DNA of 64,000 nucleotides, taken from assembly GCA_946403085.1 (NCBI GenBank), contig CAMIYM010000003.1:124001-188000 (forward strand), in the 5' to 3' direction. The DNA is from an uncultured Clostridia bacterium (lineage in GTDB: Bacteria; Bacillota; Clostridia; Saccharofermentanales; Saccharofermentanaceae). Below, piece after piece: positions 28,705-36,189 of the stretch; the stretch's first letter is position 1, and each line of letters begins with the position of its first letter. The translations under genes were made by a program, and so were the position numbers. The notes under the pieces are model-generated. The model was not told where the DNA came from, made no database searches, and saw only the letters and a list, made by a program, of their open reading frames with translations.

Positions 28705-29082
28705 ATGGCATTATACAGCGAAAAGGTAATGGATCACTTCAGAAATCCTAGAAACGTCGGAGTGCTTGAAGATGCAAACGGCGTAGGCGAAGTAGGCAAC
28801 GCAAAGTGCGGAGATATCATGAAGATGTATCTCAAGATCGAAGATGACATCGTAAAGGATGTTAAGTTCGAGACATTCGGATGCGGCAGTGCGATCGCTT
28901 CAAGCTCAATGGCAACAGAGCTTATCAAGGGTAAGCCTGTTGAGGAAGCAAGACAGCTTACGAATAAAGCTGTAGCAGAAGCATTGGACGGACTTCCGGA
29001 TTATAAGATGCACTGCTCTGTACTTGCACAGGAAGCAATTGAAGCTGCACTTAAGGACTACGAGTCCAGGCAGGAACAGTAA
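28705..29082 (+). CDS. iscU: Fe-S cluster scaffold protein (IscU/NifU N-terminal type)
   Basis: A 125-residue scaffold on which Fe-S clusters are assembled from IscS sulfur. It starts with the family signature LYSEKVMDHFRNPRNVG. The three ligand cysteines are in AKCGDIM (with the conserved Asp), TFGCGSAIASSS and MHCSVLA. It has no C-terminal NifU domain, so it is the stand-alone type. It is co-transcribed with iscS from the operator-controlled promoter at 27444. No hscA, hscB or fdx follow, as usual in Clostridia. Confidence 0.94.
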   Translation: MALYSEKVMDHFRNPRNVGVLEDANGVGEVGNAKCGDIMKMYLKIEDDIVKDVKFETFGCGSAIASSSMATELIKGKPVEEARQLTNKAVAEALDGLPDYKMHCSVLAQEAIEAALKDYESRQEQ

Positions 29083-29125
29083 TCTAAAGAACTTTCGAAC
29101 AGATATTTTTCGGGTTTGAAAGAAT

Positions 29126-29159
29126 AACCTATTGACATAGTAGGTTTATGTGGCATAAT
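29126..29159 (+). promoter_or_regulatory. Promoter of the Cys/Met operon with shared operator (copy 2)
   Basis: The -35 TTGACA (29132-29137) and -10 CATAAT (29154-29159) are 16 bases apart. AACCTA (29126-29131) and TAGGTT (29141-29146) form the same inverted repeat, with a nine-base centre, as at 27438. Transcription would start just before the Cys-rich leader ORF. Confidence 0.75.
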
Positions 29160-29193
29160 GTGTCATAAATTCAAAGAAAGGGCGTAAGTAAAA

Positions 29194-29295
29194 ATGTTCA
29201 AGAACATGTGTTGTTGTCGAATGCGTTATTTAAGGGCTGTATCGTCCCGCGTATTTGATTGCACTAAAAAGCGCCCAGACGATTTCCGATGTTGA
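29194..29295 (+). CDS. Cys-rich leader peptide 1 (attenuator ORF)
   Basis: A 33-codon ORF too short for most gene finders. It starts MFKNMCCCRM, with three consecutive TGT codons at 29209-29217, and ends DDFRC. The middle contains SSRV. It sits between an operator-controlled promoter and a terminator that precedes the sulfur-metabolism operon. Within the ORF, GGGCTGTA (29234-29241) is the exact complement of TACAGCCC in the 5' arm of the terminator. A ribosome stalled on the Cys codons would leave that segment free to form the antiterminator. A related leader precedes metQ (33821), sharing TGTTGTCGAATG and the CCRM and SSRV residues. Expression is inferred. Confidence 0.78.
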   Translation: MFKNMCCCRMRYLRAVSSRVFDCTKKRPDDFRC

Positions 29296-29316
29296 AAACT
29301 TAATCACATCAACTCT

Positions 29317-29349
29317 TACAGCCCGGAAAGATAACTTCCGGGCTTTTTT
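29317..29349 (+). terminator. Attenuator terminator of the Cys/Met operon
   Basis: AGCCCGGAA (29320-29328) pairs perfectly with TTCCGGGCT (29336-29344), followed by five T. The overlapping TACAGCCC (29317-29324) can instead pair with GGGCTGTA (29234-29241) in the leader ORF, so the terminator and antiterminator exclude each other. The leader stop codon is 24 bases before the hairpin, so a terminating ribosome would not block it. Confidence 0.85.
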
Positions 29350-29377
29350 ATGACTACAAGAAAGAAGGAAATACAAA

Positions 29378-30532
29378 ATGAGCTACAAGAGAAATTCATT
29401 ACTTATACACGGTGGTATCGACGGAGATGAGACAACAGGTGCAGTAAATGTTCCTGTCTACCAGACATCAACTTATAAGCAGGATGGAATAGGAAAGAAC
29501 AGAGGATGGGAATATTCCAGAACAGGAAACCCTACAAGAGCAGCGCTTGAGAAGCTTATCGCAGATCTTGAAGAAGGACAGTACGGTCTCGCTTTTGCTT
29601 CAGGCCTTGCTGCTATCAACACGGTTCTCTCACTGTTCAAGGCAGGAGATAAGCTTATCGTCTCAGATAATATCTACGGTGGAACTTTCCGTATTCTCGA
29701 TAATGTTTTCAAGAATTTCAATATCACATACAAGATCGTAAACACATCTGATCTTGAAGCTGTTGAAGCAGCTATCGATGATGACGTAAAGGCTATCTAC
29801 ATCGAGACACCTGCAAATCCGCTCCTTACGATCACTGACATCGAAGCAGTATCCAAGATCGGTAAGAAGCACGATAAGCTCGTTATCGTTGATAACACAT
29901 TCCTTACACCTTATCTGCAGAGACCTTTGACTCTTGGTGCTGACATTGTTATCCACAGCGGTACGAAGTATCTTGGCGGACATTCCGATACGATCTCGGG
30001 ATTTGTAGTGGTAAATGATAAGGCATTGGCAGACAGACTTTACTATCTCCAGAATGCGATCGGCGGAGTGCTCGCTCCCTGGGATAGCTTCCTTATCATC
30101 AGAGGAATCAAGACACTGGGTGTGCGTATGGACAGACACGTTGCAAATGCGAATAAGATCGCAAGATGGCTTCAGGACAGCGGCTTTGTCAGCAAGGTCT
30201 ATTATCCGGGTCTTGAAACTGATCCGGGCTATGAGATCCAAAAGAAGCAGGCTGACGGTGCCGGTGCGATGATCTCTTTTGTTCTTAATGAGAAGTATGA
30301 CTATAAACTCTTTTTCGAAAAGCTGAATCTTATCACATTGGCTGAAAGCCTTGGAGGTGTTGAATCACTCGTATGCCATCCCGCGACGATGACTCATGCT
30401 GCAATCCCTGCTGACATCAGAAAAGAAGTAGGTATCGTTGATGAGCTCATCAGACTGTCAGTAGGCATTGAGGATGTGGATGATCTTATCGATGATCTGA
30501 AGCAGGCAATCGAAAACTCAGTAAAGGCATAA
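29378..30532 (+). CDS. Cys/Met metabolism PLP enzyme (cystathionine gamma-lyase/synthase type)
   Basis: A 384-residue trans-sulfuration enzyme. The PLP lysine is in VIHSGTKYLGGHSD, with the family's SGLAAI and SDNIYGGTFR segments and the C-terminal ESLGGVESLVCHPATMTHA signature. The family covers cystathionine gamma-synthase, gamma-lyase (MccB) and O-acetylhomoserine sulfhydrylase, and motifs seen by eye do not separate them. Next to a cysteine synthase-like gene, it most resembles the MccA-MccB pair that converts homocysteine to cysteine. An alternative is assimilation of methanethiol or sulfide. It is the first structural gene after the Cys-codon attenuator, so it should be expressed when charged tRNA-Cys is low. 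Confidence 0.9.
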   Translation: MSYKRNSLLIHGGIDGDETTGAVNVPVYQTSTYKQDGIGKNRGWEYSRTGNPTRAALEKLIADLEEGQYGLAFASGLAAINTVLSLFKAGDKLIVSDNIYGGTFRILDNVFKNFNITYKIVNTSDLEAVEAAIDDDVKAIYIETPANPLLTITDIEAVSKIGKKHDKLVIVDNTFLTPYLQRPLTLGADIVIHSGTKYLGGHSDTISGFVVVNDKALADRLYYLQNAIGGVLAPWDSFLIIRGIKTLGVRMDRHVANANKIARWLQDSGFVSKVYYPGLETDPGYEIQKKQADGAGAMISFVLNEKYDYKLFFEKLNLITLAESLGGVESLVCHPATMTHAAIPADIRKEVGIVDELIRLSVGIEDVDDLIDDLKQAIENSVKA

Positions 30533-30542
30533 GGTGATCAAG

Positions 30543-31457
30543 ATGATTAACGTATTCGAAAATGTCAGAGAGATGATCGGAAATACTCCGATGCTTAAGT
30601 TAAGCCATATGGGCGTTAAGCCCGGTGTAAATATCTATGCAAAACTTGAATTAATGAATCCTGCAGGAAGCGTCAAAGACCGTGTCGGTGTTTACATGAT
30701 CGACGATGCGATAAGAAAGGGTTTGCTTAAAGAAGGCGGAACGATAATTGATGCCACAGCAGGCAACACAGGTATCGGAATCGCAGTGGCAGCTCTTAAC
30801 CAGGGAATCAGGGTTATCTTTACCGTTCCTGAAAAGTTCTCTATCGAAAAGCAGAAGGTTATGAGAGCCTTGGGTGCTGAGATCGTTCACACATCAAGAG
30901 AGGACGGCATGCTCGGGGCTGAGCAAAAGGCAGAAGAACTCCTTAAGACGATCCCCGGTTCCATCTCTTTAAGACAGTTCAGGAACCCTGCAAATCCTCT
31001 TGCCCACTATGAGACAACAGGACCTGAGATCTATAAGCAGCTGGACGGCAAGATCGATTACTTCGTGGCAGGCGCAGGCAGCGGCGGAACATTCACAGGC
31101 GTAGTGAAGTATCTGAAAGAGCAGGATCCTTCGATCAAGGGGATCCTGGCTGATCCATATGGCTCCACGATCGGAGGCGGAGAGCATTTCGATTACGACA
31201 TTGAAGGTATCGGAAATGACTTTATCGCTGACACCATGGATATCACTCTGGTCGATAAGGTCATAAAGGTAACAGACGATGAGGCCTTCGATACTGTTAA
31301 AAGACTTGCTAAGCATGAGGGTATCCTTGCAGGATCATCTTCTGGCGCAGCATTATCCGCAGCACTGAGATTAGCTGAGGAAATTGACGAAGGTAACATT
31401 GTTACAGTGTTCCCTGACAGGGGAGACAGATACTTGAGTAAAGGATTATTTGACTGA
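30543..31457 (+). CDS. Cysteine synthase family protein (CysK/MccA-like)
   Basis: About 304 residues from the ATG at 30543, preceded by AAGGTG. This fold-type II PLP enzyme has the PLP lysine in NPAGSVKDRVG, a substrate loop in ATAGNTGIG (T-A-G-N-T), and GAGSGGTFTGV phosphate binding, followed by GSSSGAALSAAL. It makes cysteine from O-acetylserine and sulfide, or cystathionine from O-acetylserine and homocysteine if it is MccA-like. It follows the PLP lyase directly and overlaps metN by one base. The last third has the short C-terminus usual for MccA/CBS-type proteins without a CBS domain. Confidence 0.92.
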   Translation: MINVFENVREMIGNTPMLKLSHMGVKPGVNIYAKLELMNPAGSVKDRVGVYMIDDAIRKGLLKEGGTIIDATAGNTGIGIAVAALNQGIRVIFTVPEKFSIEKQKVMRALGAEIVHTSREDGMLGAEQKAEELLKTIPGSISLRQFRNPANPLAHYETTGPEIYKQLDGKIDYFVAGAGSGGTFTGVVKYLKEQDPSIKGILADPYGSTIGGGEHFDYDIEGIGNDFIADTMDITLVDKVIKVTDDEAFDTVKRLAKHEGILAGSSSGAALSAALRLAEEIDEGNIVTVFPDRGDRYLSKGLFD

Positions 31458-32464
31458 TGGAAAACGTTTACGATCTGAAAAACGTATATAAGGTTTACAA
31501 GAACGACGGCAAGGAATTTACCGCACTTAAAGATGTAAGTCTCACGATAAAAGAAGGTGAGATATTCGGTATCATCGGTATGAGCGGCGCCGGCAAATCA
31601 ACTCTCGTAAGGACACTTAACCGTCTTGAGGAAGTGACTTCAGGTACTGTCGAATTCTATGGAAAAGATCTTGCAGCACTGAAGCCGAAGGCGCTCCGTG
31701 AAGTACGTCATTCCATCTCCATGATCTTCCAGGGCTTTAACCTTATCAATCAGCGTACTGTATTGCAGAATGTAGAGCAGTCTTTGAAGATCCTTGGAAC
31801 TCCCAGGGCAGAGCGGAAAGCAAAAGCCAAGCAGATGCTTGAGATCGTAGGTCTCCAGGATAAGGCGAACCAGTATCCCGCACGTCTATCAGGCGGCCAG
31901 AAGCAGAGAGTAGCGATTGCAAGAGCTCTTGCAGTAGACCCCAAGGTCTTATTGTGCGACGAGGCAACGAGTGCATTGGATCCGAAGATCACAGGCGAGA
32001 TCTTAGACCTTTTGAAGAAGATCAACGAAGAAAGAAAACTCACGATCGTGATCATCACTCATGAGATGAGCGTCGTTGAGAAGATCTGTGACAGAGTCGC
32101 GATCATCGATGACGGCAATCTTGCTGAGATCGGTGATGTGAAGGAAGTATTCTCGAACCCACAGTCAAAGGCTGCTAAGAAGCTCGTGTTCCCGAGTAAT
32201 CCTTTCGATCCTTCAGATGAGAACGGAAAGCTCGTAAGGATCGTTTTCGACGGGACACAGTCCAATGTGCCTTTCATCGCGAATCTCGTCGAAAAGACTG
32301 GCCTTAAGGTAAATATCCTGAGTGCAAACACCAGAAGTGTCGGCGGTATCGGTTACGGTCAGATGATCATAGAACTGCCGGCAAATGAAAAGGACAGAAA
32401 GACGGTTATAGACTTTTTCAAAGACGGCGGTCTTTCCGTATCGGAGGTAAAAGAGAATGACTGA
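31457..32464 (+). CDS. metN: Methionine ABC transporter ATP-binding protein
   Basis: A 335-residue ABC ATPase. Walker A is GMSGAGKST, the signature is LSGGQKQRVAIARAL and Walker B is VLLCDEATSALD. The C-terminal NIL (ACT-like) domain, about residues 255-335, is the methionine-sensing domain of MetN-type importers. Its start overlaps the cysteine synthase stop by one base and its end overlaps metI by eight, so the genes are co-translated. Together with MetI and the MetQ lipoprotein encoded at 34075, it imports methionine or a related sulfur compound. Confidence 0.95.
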   Translation: MENVYDLKNVYKVYKNDGKEFTALKDVSLTIKEGEIFGIIGMSGAGKSTLVRTLNRLEEVTSGTVEFYGKDLAALKPKALREVRHSISMIFQGFNLINQRTVLQNVEQSLKILGTPRAERKAKAKQMLEIVGLQDKANQYPARLSGGQKQRVAIARALAVDPKVLLCDEATSALDPKITGEILDLLKKINEERKLTIVIITHEMSVVEKICDRVAIIDDGNLAEIGDVKEVFSNPQSKAAKKLVFPSNPFDPSDENGKLVRIVFDGTQSNVPFIANLVEKTGLKVNILSANTRSVGGIGYGQMIIELPANEKDRKTVIDFFKDGGLSVSEVKEND

Positions 32465-33110
32465 TTATATTAGAGATGCGATCTTAACAGGTGTATGGGA
32501 GACGTTCGTAATGACGTTCTTTGCATCTTTATTTTCATACATTATCGGCATGCCTCTTGGTGTGTTACTCTATTCGACATCAAGAGGACGACTTCTTGAG
32601 AACCGTCCGGTGAACTTTGTGCTTGGACTTATCGTGAATATCGCGCGTTCATTGCCGTTCCTGATCCTGCTCGTATTGCTTATACCTTTTACGAGATTGC
32701 TTGTGGGTCAATCCATCGGTACGACAGCAGCTATAGTTCCTCTTACGATAGGCGCGATACCGATCGTCGCCAGAATGGTCGAGTCATCCCTTAATGAAGT
32801 ACAGCCCGGAATCATAGAAGCAGCGACATCGATGGGAGCTTCACCGTTTTATACGATAATCCATTTCATCATCCCTGAAGCAACACCTTCGCTTCTTCAG
32901 GGCGGTGCGATCAATGTAGCAACAGTCTTAGGATACTCCGCAATGGCAGGTGTTATCGGAGGAGGCGGACTTGGTGCTATCGCGCTTCAGTACGGTTATT
33001 ACCGTTATCAGAAAGACGTGCTCTGGACAACGGTAACGCTTCTCATCATAATGGTAATGCTTATCCAGGAGATAGGTATCTGGATGTCCAAGAAGAACAG
33101 AAAAACATAA
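32457..33110 (+). CDS. metI: Methionine ABC transporter permease
   Basis: A 217-residue membrane permease with about five helices. The coupling helix region (VESSLNEVQPGIIEAATSMGA) carries the EAA-loop pattern of MetI. It overlaps metN by eight bases. The substrate-binding partner MetQ is not next but is encoded in a separate attenuated unit 0.96 kb downstream, after an ECF S-component gene. Confidence 0.94.
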   Translation: MTDYIRDAILTGVWETFVMTFFASLFSYIIGMPLGVLLYSTSRGRLLENRPVNFVLGLIVNIARSLPFLILLVLLIPFTRLLVGQSIGTTAAIVPLTIGAIPIVARMVESSLNEVQPGIIEAATSMGASPFYTIIHFIIPEATPSLLQGGAINVATVLGYSAMAGVIGGGGLGAIALQYGYYRYQKDVLWTTVTLLIIMVMLIQEIGIWMSKKNRKT

Positions 33111-33136
33111 ATAACATTTTTTTAGGAGACAATATT

Positions 33137-33694
33137 ATGAGCAACGAAAAAAACAGAAACAATTTGAAGAAAATAGCATATGCAGGTGTTCTTGCAGCAC
33201 TTGTTTTCGTCGGAACTGAGCTTCACATCCCCACGGCGATCGGACATATCAATCTTGGAGATCTCGTGATACTTGTAAGTTCATATATACTCGGACCATT
33301 TGCGTTTGTGCCTGCTGCGATCGGATCAACACTGGCGGATCTTCTCGCAGGATATCCGCAGTATGCAGTTGCAACATTCATCATTAAGGGCGTAATGGGA
33401 TTTGTTGCGGGCGCACTTCTTAAGAGAAACAAGGAAGGAAAGACATCTCTCGGAAGAAAGCTTTCAGCATCTTTTGTTGCTGAGATCATAATGATCGCAG
33501 GCTACTTCGCATTTGAGTCACTTCCGTTCATGTATGGTGTTACTGCAGCATTGGGCTCAGTCATCCCTAACGGCATCCAGGCAAGTGCAGCTATCGTAGG
33601 TGCAGTACCGCTTATGTATGTAAAGCTTTTCGACAGATATCAGCTGTCACAGAATAGTGAAATCAGCAAGAAAAAAGCAGTAGTATCACAGTGA
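33137..33694 (+). CDS. ECF transporter S component (substrate-binding membrane protein)
   Basis: A 185-residue membrane protein with about six helices and the S-component start pattern: basic N-terminus, KKIAYAGVLAALVFVGTELHIP, then GHINLGDLVILVSSYILGPFAFVPAAIGSTLADLL. Such proteins bind vitamins or small metabolites and work with a shared EcfAAT module, which is not in this window. An AGGAGA site precedes the ATG and the gap to metI is 26 bases, so it is part of the Cys/Met operon. A sulfur-containing or PLP-related substrate would fit, but the ligand is not predictable. Confidence 0.82.
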   Translation: MSNEKNRNNLKKIAYAGVLAALVFVGTELHIPTAIGHINLGDLVILVSSYILGPFAFVPAAIGSTLADLLAGYPQYAVATFIIKGVMGFVAGALLKRNKEGKTSLGRKLSASFVAEIIMIAGYFAFESLPFMYGVTAALGSVIPNGIQASAAIVGAVPLMYVKLFDRYQLSQNSEISKKKAVVSQ

Positions 33695-33754
33695 TTTAGT
33701 GCAGAAATGCAATATATTCAAGCATTTGAAGAAATTTAGAAAAAATATTCAATA

Positions 33755-33789
33755 AACCTATTGACTTGATAGGAAAGTAGGAGTAAAGT
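33755..33789 (+). promoter_or_regulatory. metQ-unit promoter with shared operator (copy 3)
   Basis: The -35 TTGACT (33761-33766) and -10 TAAAGT (33784-33789) are 17 bases apart. AACCTA (33755-33760) is followed after nine bases by TAGGAA (33770-33775), the same element as at 27438 and 29126 with a weaker right half-site. Confidence 0.7.
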
Positions 33790-33820
33790 ATCGCCATCAC
33801 GACGAAAGGAGGAGTGAGAA

Positions 33821-33946
33821 ATGTATAGAACAATCAATACAACAGCTACCATGATGATGTGTTGTCGAATGTTTAGCTCCCGGGTGCGCAATATGGCCCA
33901 GGGCACAGGAAAGCATTCCTCACGCCTTGAGAACGATCGATGTTAA
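33821..33946 (+). CDS. Met/Cys-rich leader peptide 2 (attenuator ORF)
   Basis: A 41-codon ORF with a strong AAAGGAGG site (33805-33812). It contains the codon run ATG ATG ATG TGT TGT (33851-33865), encoding MMMCCRM, then SSRV, and ends NDRC. It is clearly related to the leader at 29194. Inside the ORF, CTCCCGGGTGCGCA (33877-33890) is complementary, with a one-base bulge, to TGCGCCCGGGAG (33976-33987), the 5' side of the terminator before metQ. The added Met codons suggest that it responds to methionine as well as cysteine supply. Confidence 0.78.
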   Translation: MYRTINTTATMMMCCRMFSSRVRNMAQGTGKHSSRLENDRC

Positions 33947-33975
33947 AGCAGTAAATTGCATTTGAACATATGCCA

Positions 33976-34012
33976 TGCGCCCGGGAGGTTAATCACTTAC
34001 CCGGGCATTTTT
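33976..34012 (+). terminator. Attenuator terminator before metQ
   Basis: GCCCGGG (33979-33985) pairs with CCCGGGC (34000-34006), followed by ATTTTTAT. Its 5' arm overlaps the segment able to pair with 33877-33890 in the leader ORF, so the two structures exclude each other. Confidence 0.82.
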
Positions 34013-34074
34013 ATGCCCAAAACAAAATCATTCTTAAAGCAAAAAAACAAACACATTTAAAGGAGACTACAAAA

Positions 34075-34956
34075 ATGAAAAACATATTTAAGAAGGCAAT
34101 CGCCACAGGACTTTTACTCGCAATTACAGGATCTTTCGCAGCTTGCGGCAAGGCAGAACCCACATCAGTTGACACCGGTGCAGGAAGCAACACACAGACA
34201 GAGGCACAGGCTGACGCTAAGACAAACGTAGTACTCAAGGTCGGCGCAAGCATCACACCTCACTCAGAGATCTTAGAGGTTGCAAAGCCCATCCTCGCAG
34301 AGAAAGGAATCACATTGGAGATCGTAAAGATCGAAGATTCAGTTACACCTAACACAGGCGTTATCGAAGGTTCACTTGATGCAAACTATTTCCAGCACGT
34401 TCCTTACCTTGAGCAGTTCAACAAAGAGAACGGTTCCACACTCGTTTCAGTAGGCGCAGTCCACTATGAACCCTTCGGCGTATACGCTGGAAAGACAAAG
34501 GATCTTAAGGACCTTCCTGACGGCGCTACGATCGCAGTTCCTAACAACGTAACAAACGAAGCAAGAGCACTTCTTCTCCTCGCACAGGAAGGCATCATCA
34601 AGCTTAAGGACGGTGCAGGAATCAATGCAACAGTAGGTGATATCGTAGAGAACCCCAAGAACATCAAGTTCAAGGAATTGGCACCTGAGCAGCTCGTAGC
34701 AGCACTTCCTGATGTAGACGTAGCAGTCATTAACGGCAACTATGCGATCGAGGGTGGTCTCCACGTAAGCCAGGCACTCGCAGTAGAAGCAAATGACGGT
34801 CTTGCAGCACAGACATACGGCAACATCGTAGCTACATCAAAAGAGAAGGAAAATGATCCTTCAATCAAGGCACTTGTAGAAGTACTTCAGGGACCTGAGA
34901 TCGCTAAGTACATCAAGGATACATATGACGGTGCAGTAGTTCCGCTTTTCGGCTAA
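34075..34956 (+). CDS. metQ: Methionine ABC transporter substrate-binding lipoprotein
   Basis: A 293-residue lipoprotein. The ATG at 34075 follows AGGAG; earlier in-frame codons would run through the attenuator. The signal peptide ends in a lipobox-like SFAAC (Cys at about residue 22). The NlpA/MetQ domain follows, with LKVGASITPHSEILEVAKP, a DANYFQHVPYLEQFN segment, and PNNVTNEARALLLL. It binds methionine (or a related compound) outside the cell and delivers it to MetNI. Unusually, it is in its own transcription unit with an alcohol dehydrogenase, under a Met/Cys-codon attenuator. Confidence 0.94.
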   Translation: MKNIFKKAIATGLLLAITGSFAACGKAEPTSVDTGAGSNTQTEAQADAKTNVVLKVGASITPHSEILEVAKPILAEKGITLEIVKIEDSVTPNTGVIEGSLDANYFQHVPYLEQFNKENGSTLVSVGAVHYEPFGVYAGKTKDLKDLPDGATIAVPNNVTNEARALLLLAQEGIIKLKDGAGINATVGDIVENPKNIKFKELAPEQLVAALPDVDVAVINGNYAIEGGLHVSQALAVEANDGLAAQTYGNIVATSKEKENDPSIKALVEVLQGPEIAKYIKDTYDGAVVPLFG

Positions 34957-34983
34957 TAAATAGCACATTAGGAGACGGGTAAA

Positions 34984-36144
34984 ATGATTGGTTTTGAGTA
35001 CTATAATCCGGCGAAAATAGTTTTCGGCGAGGGAAGCGAACAGAGCTTAACCAAGCTTCTTAAGCAGTATAAGGTTACAAGTCTGCTTCTCGTGTACAGC
35101 GGAGATTTCATCAAGACATTGGGAATCTACGACGTAATTACAAATGCAGCAAATGAACTTGGCATCAAGTTCTCTGAGAGCGGTGAAGTAGTACCCAATC
35201 CTTCCATCGAACTCGTAAGAAAGCTTGTCGCACAGGGCAAGAAGGATAATGTTGACTTCGTTCTGGCAGTCGGTGGAGGAAGCTCCATCGACACCGCCAA
35301 GGCGATAGCACTCGGTATACCGTACGATGGCGATGTCTGGGATTTCTTCGATAAAGGTGTTTCTCCCGAGCATGTTCTTAATATCGGAGTTATCGCAACA
35401 ACGGCATCGAGCGGTTCCGAGACATCCAACTGCGCGATCCTGTCATATGGTGAATGGAAAAAGGGCTTCGAAGATGACCGCATCATTCCTAAGTTCGCGA
35501 TCATGAACCCCAGGTATACAGTAAATCTTCCGGCATACCAGACCTTCGTAGGAATCGCAGATGTCTTATCACATCTTCTGGAGAGATACTTCTCTGACGC
35601 CAAGAATTCAGATACGACAGATTATCTTATCGAAGGTGCGATCAGGGCATTGCTCGTAAATGCAGACAGGCTTTTGGCAGATCAGTCAGATATCAATGCA
35701 AGAGCTGAGATCCAGTGGCTCGCAAGTGTTTCACACAACAATTTCCTTGATGCAGGAAGAATTGCAGACTGGGGATCACACCGTATAGAACACGAGCTTT
35801 CCGCACAATACAACATCACACACGGTGAAGGCATGGCTATAGTCTTCACGGCATGGACCAGATATATCGCAGATATCAAGCCCTGGAGATTGGCGCTTCT
35901 TGCTAGCAGAGTATACGGAAAAGATCCGTATGACTATTCAGAAAGAGAACGTGCGCTTCTGTTATCGGAAGAACTCGAAAAGTTTTTTAAGAAACTTGGT
36001 CTTAAGACTCACTTGTCTGAACTGGGAATCGATGACAAGGACTTCGAAGTAATGGCAAAGCGCGCTACAGCAGGCGGCACTGTAGGACATTATGTCCCTC
36101 TTGACGCAGACAAATTCATTCAGATCTTAAAGCTTGCGCTTTAA
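34984..36144 (+). CDS. Iron-containing alcohol dehydrogenase (BdhA/YqdH-like)
   Basis: A 386-residue group III alcohol dehydrogenase. The NAD(P)-binding segment contains AVGGGSSIDTAKAIA. Metal ligands are visible as Asp and His in GIADVLSHLLERY and as His residues in HRIEHELS and ITHGEGMAIV. The family reduces aldehydes such as butyraldehyde with NAD(P)H. It starts 27 bases after metQ with a GGAGA site and no hairpin between, so it is probably under the same attenuator. The reason for joining it to a methionine transporter is not clear. Possibly it reduces aldehydes that arise from methionine or methylthio compounds. Confidence 0.92.
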   Translation: MIGFEYYNPAKIVFGEGSEQSLTKLLKQYKVTSLLLVYSGDFIKTLGIYDVITNAANELGIKFSESGEVVPNPSIELVRKLVAQGKKDNVDFVLAVGGGSSIDTAKAIALGIPYDGDVWDFFDKGVSPEHVLNIGVIATTASSGSETSNCAILSYGEWKKGFEDDRIIPKFAIMNPRYTVNLPAYQTFVGIADVLSHLLERYFSDAKNSDTTDYLIEGAIRALLVNADRLLADQSDINARAEIQWLASVSHNNFLDAGRIADWGSHRIEHELSAQYNITHGEGMAIVFTAWTRYIADIKPWRLALLASRVYGKDPYDYSERERALLLSEELEKFFKKLGLKTHLSELGIDDKDFEVMAKRATAGGTVGHYVPLDADKFIQILKLAL

Positions 36145-36189
36145 GCATAAAATACCGAGGAAAGAAAATCGCAAAGGAGAATTACAACC

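Noticed and set aside
29160..29377. S-box (SAM) riboswitch or T-box upstream of the Cys/Met operon
   Set aside because: No S-box core or T-box AGGGUGGNACCGCG sequence is present. The Cys-codon leader and paired hairpins explain the region.
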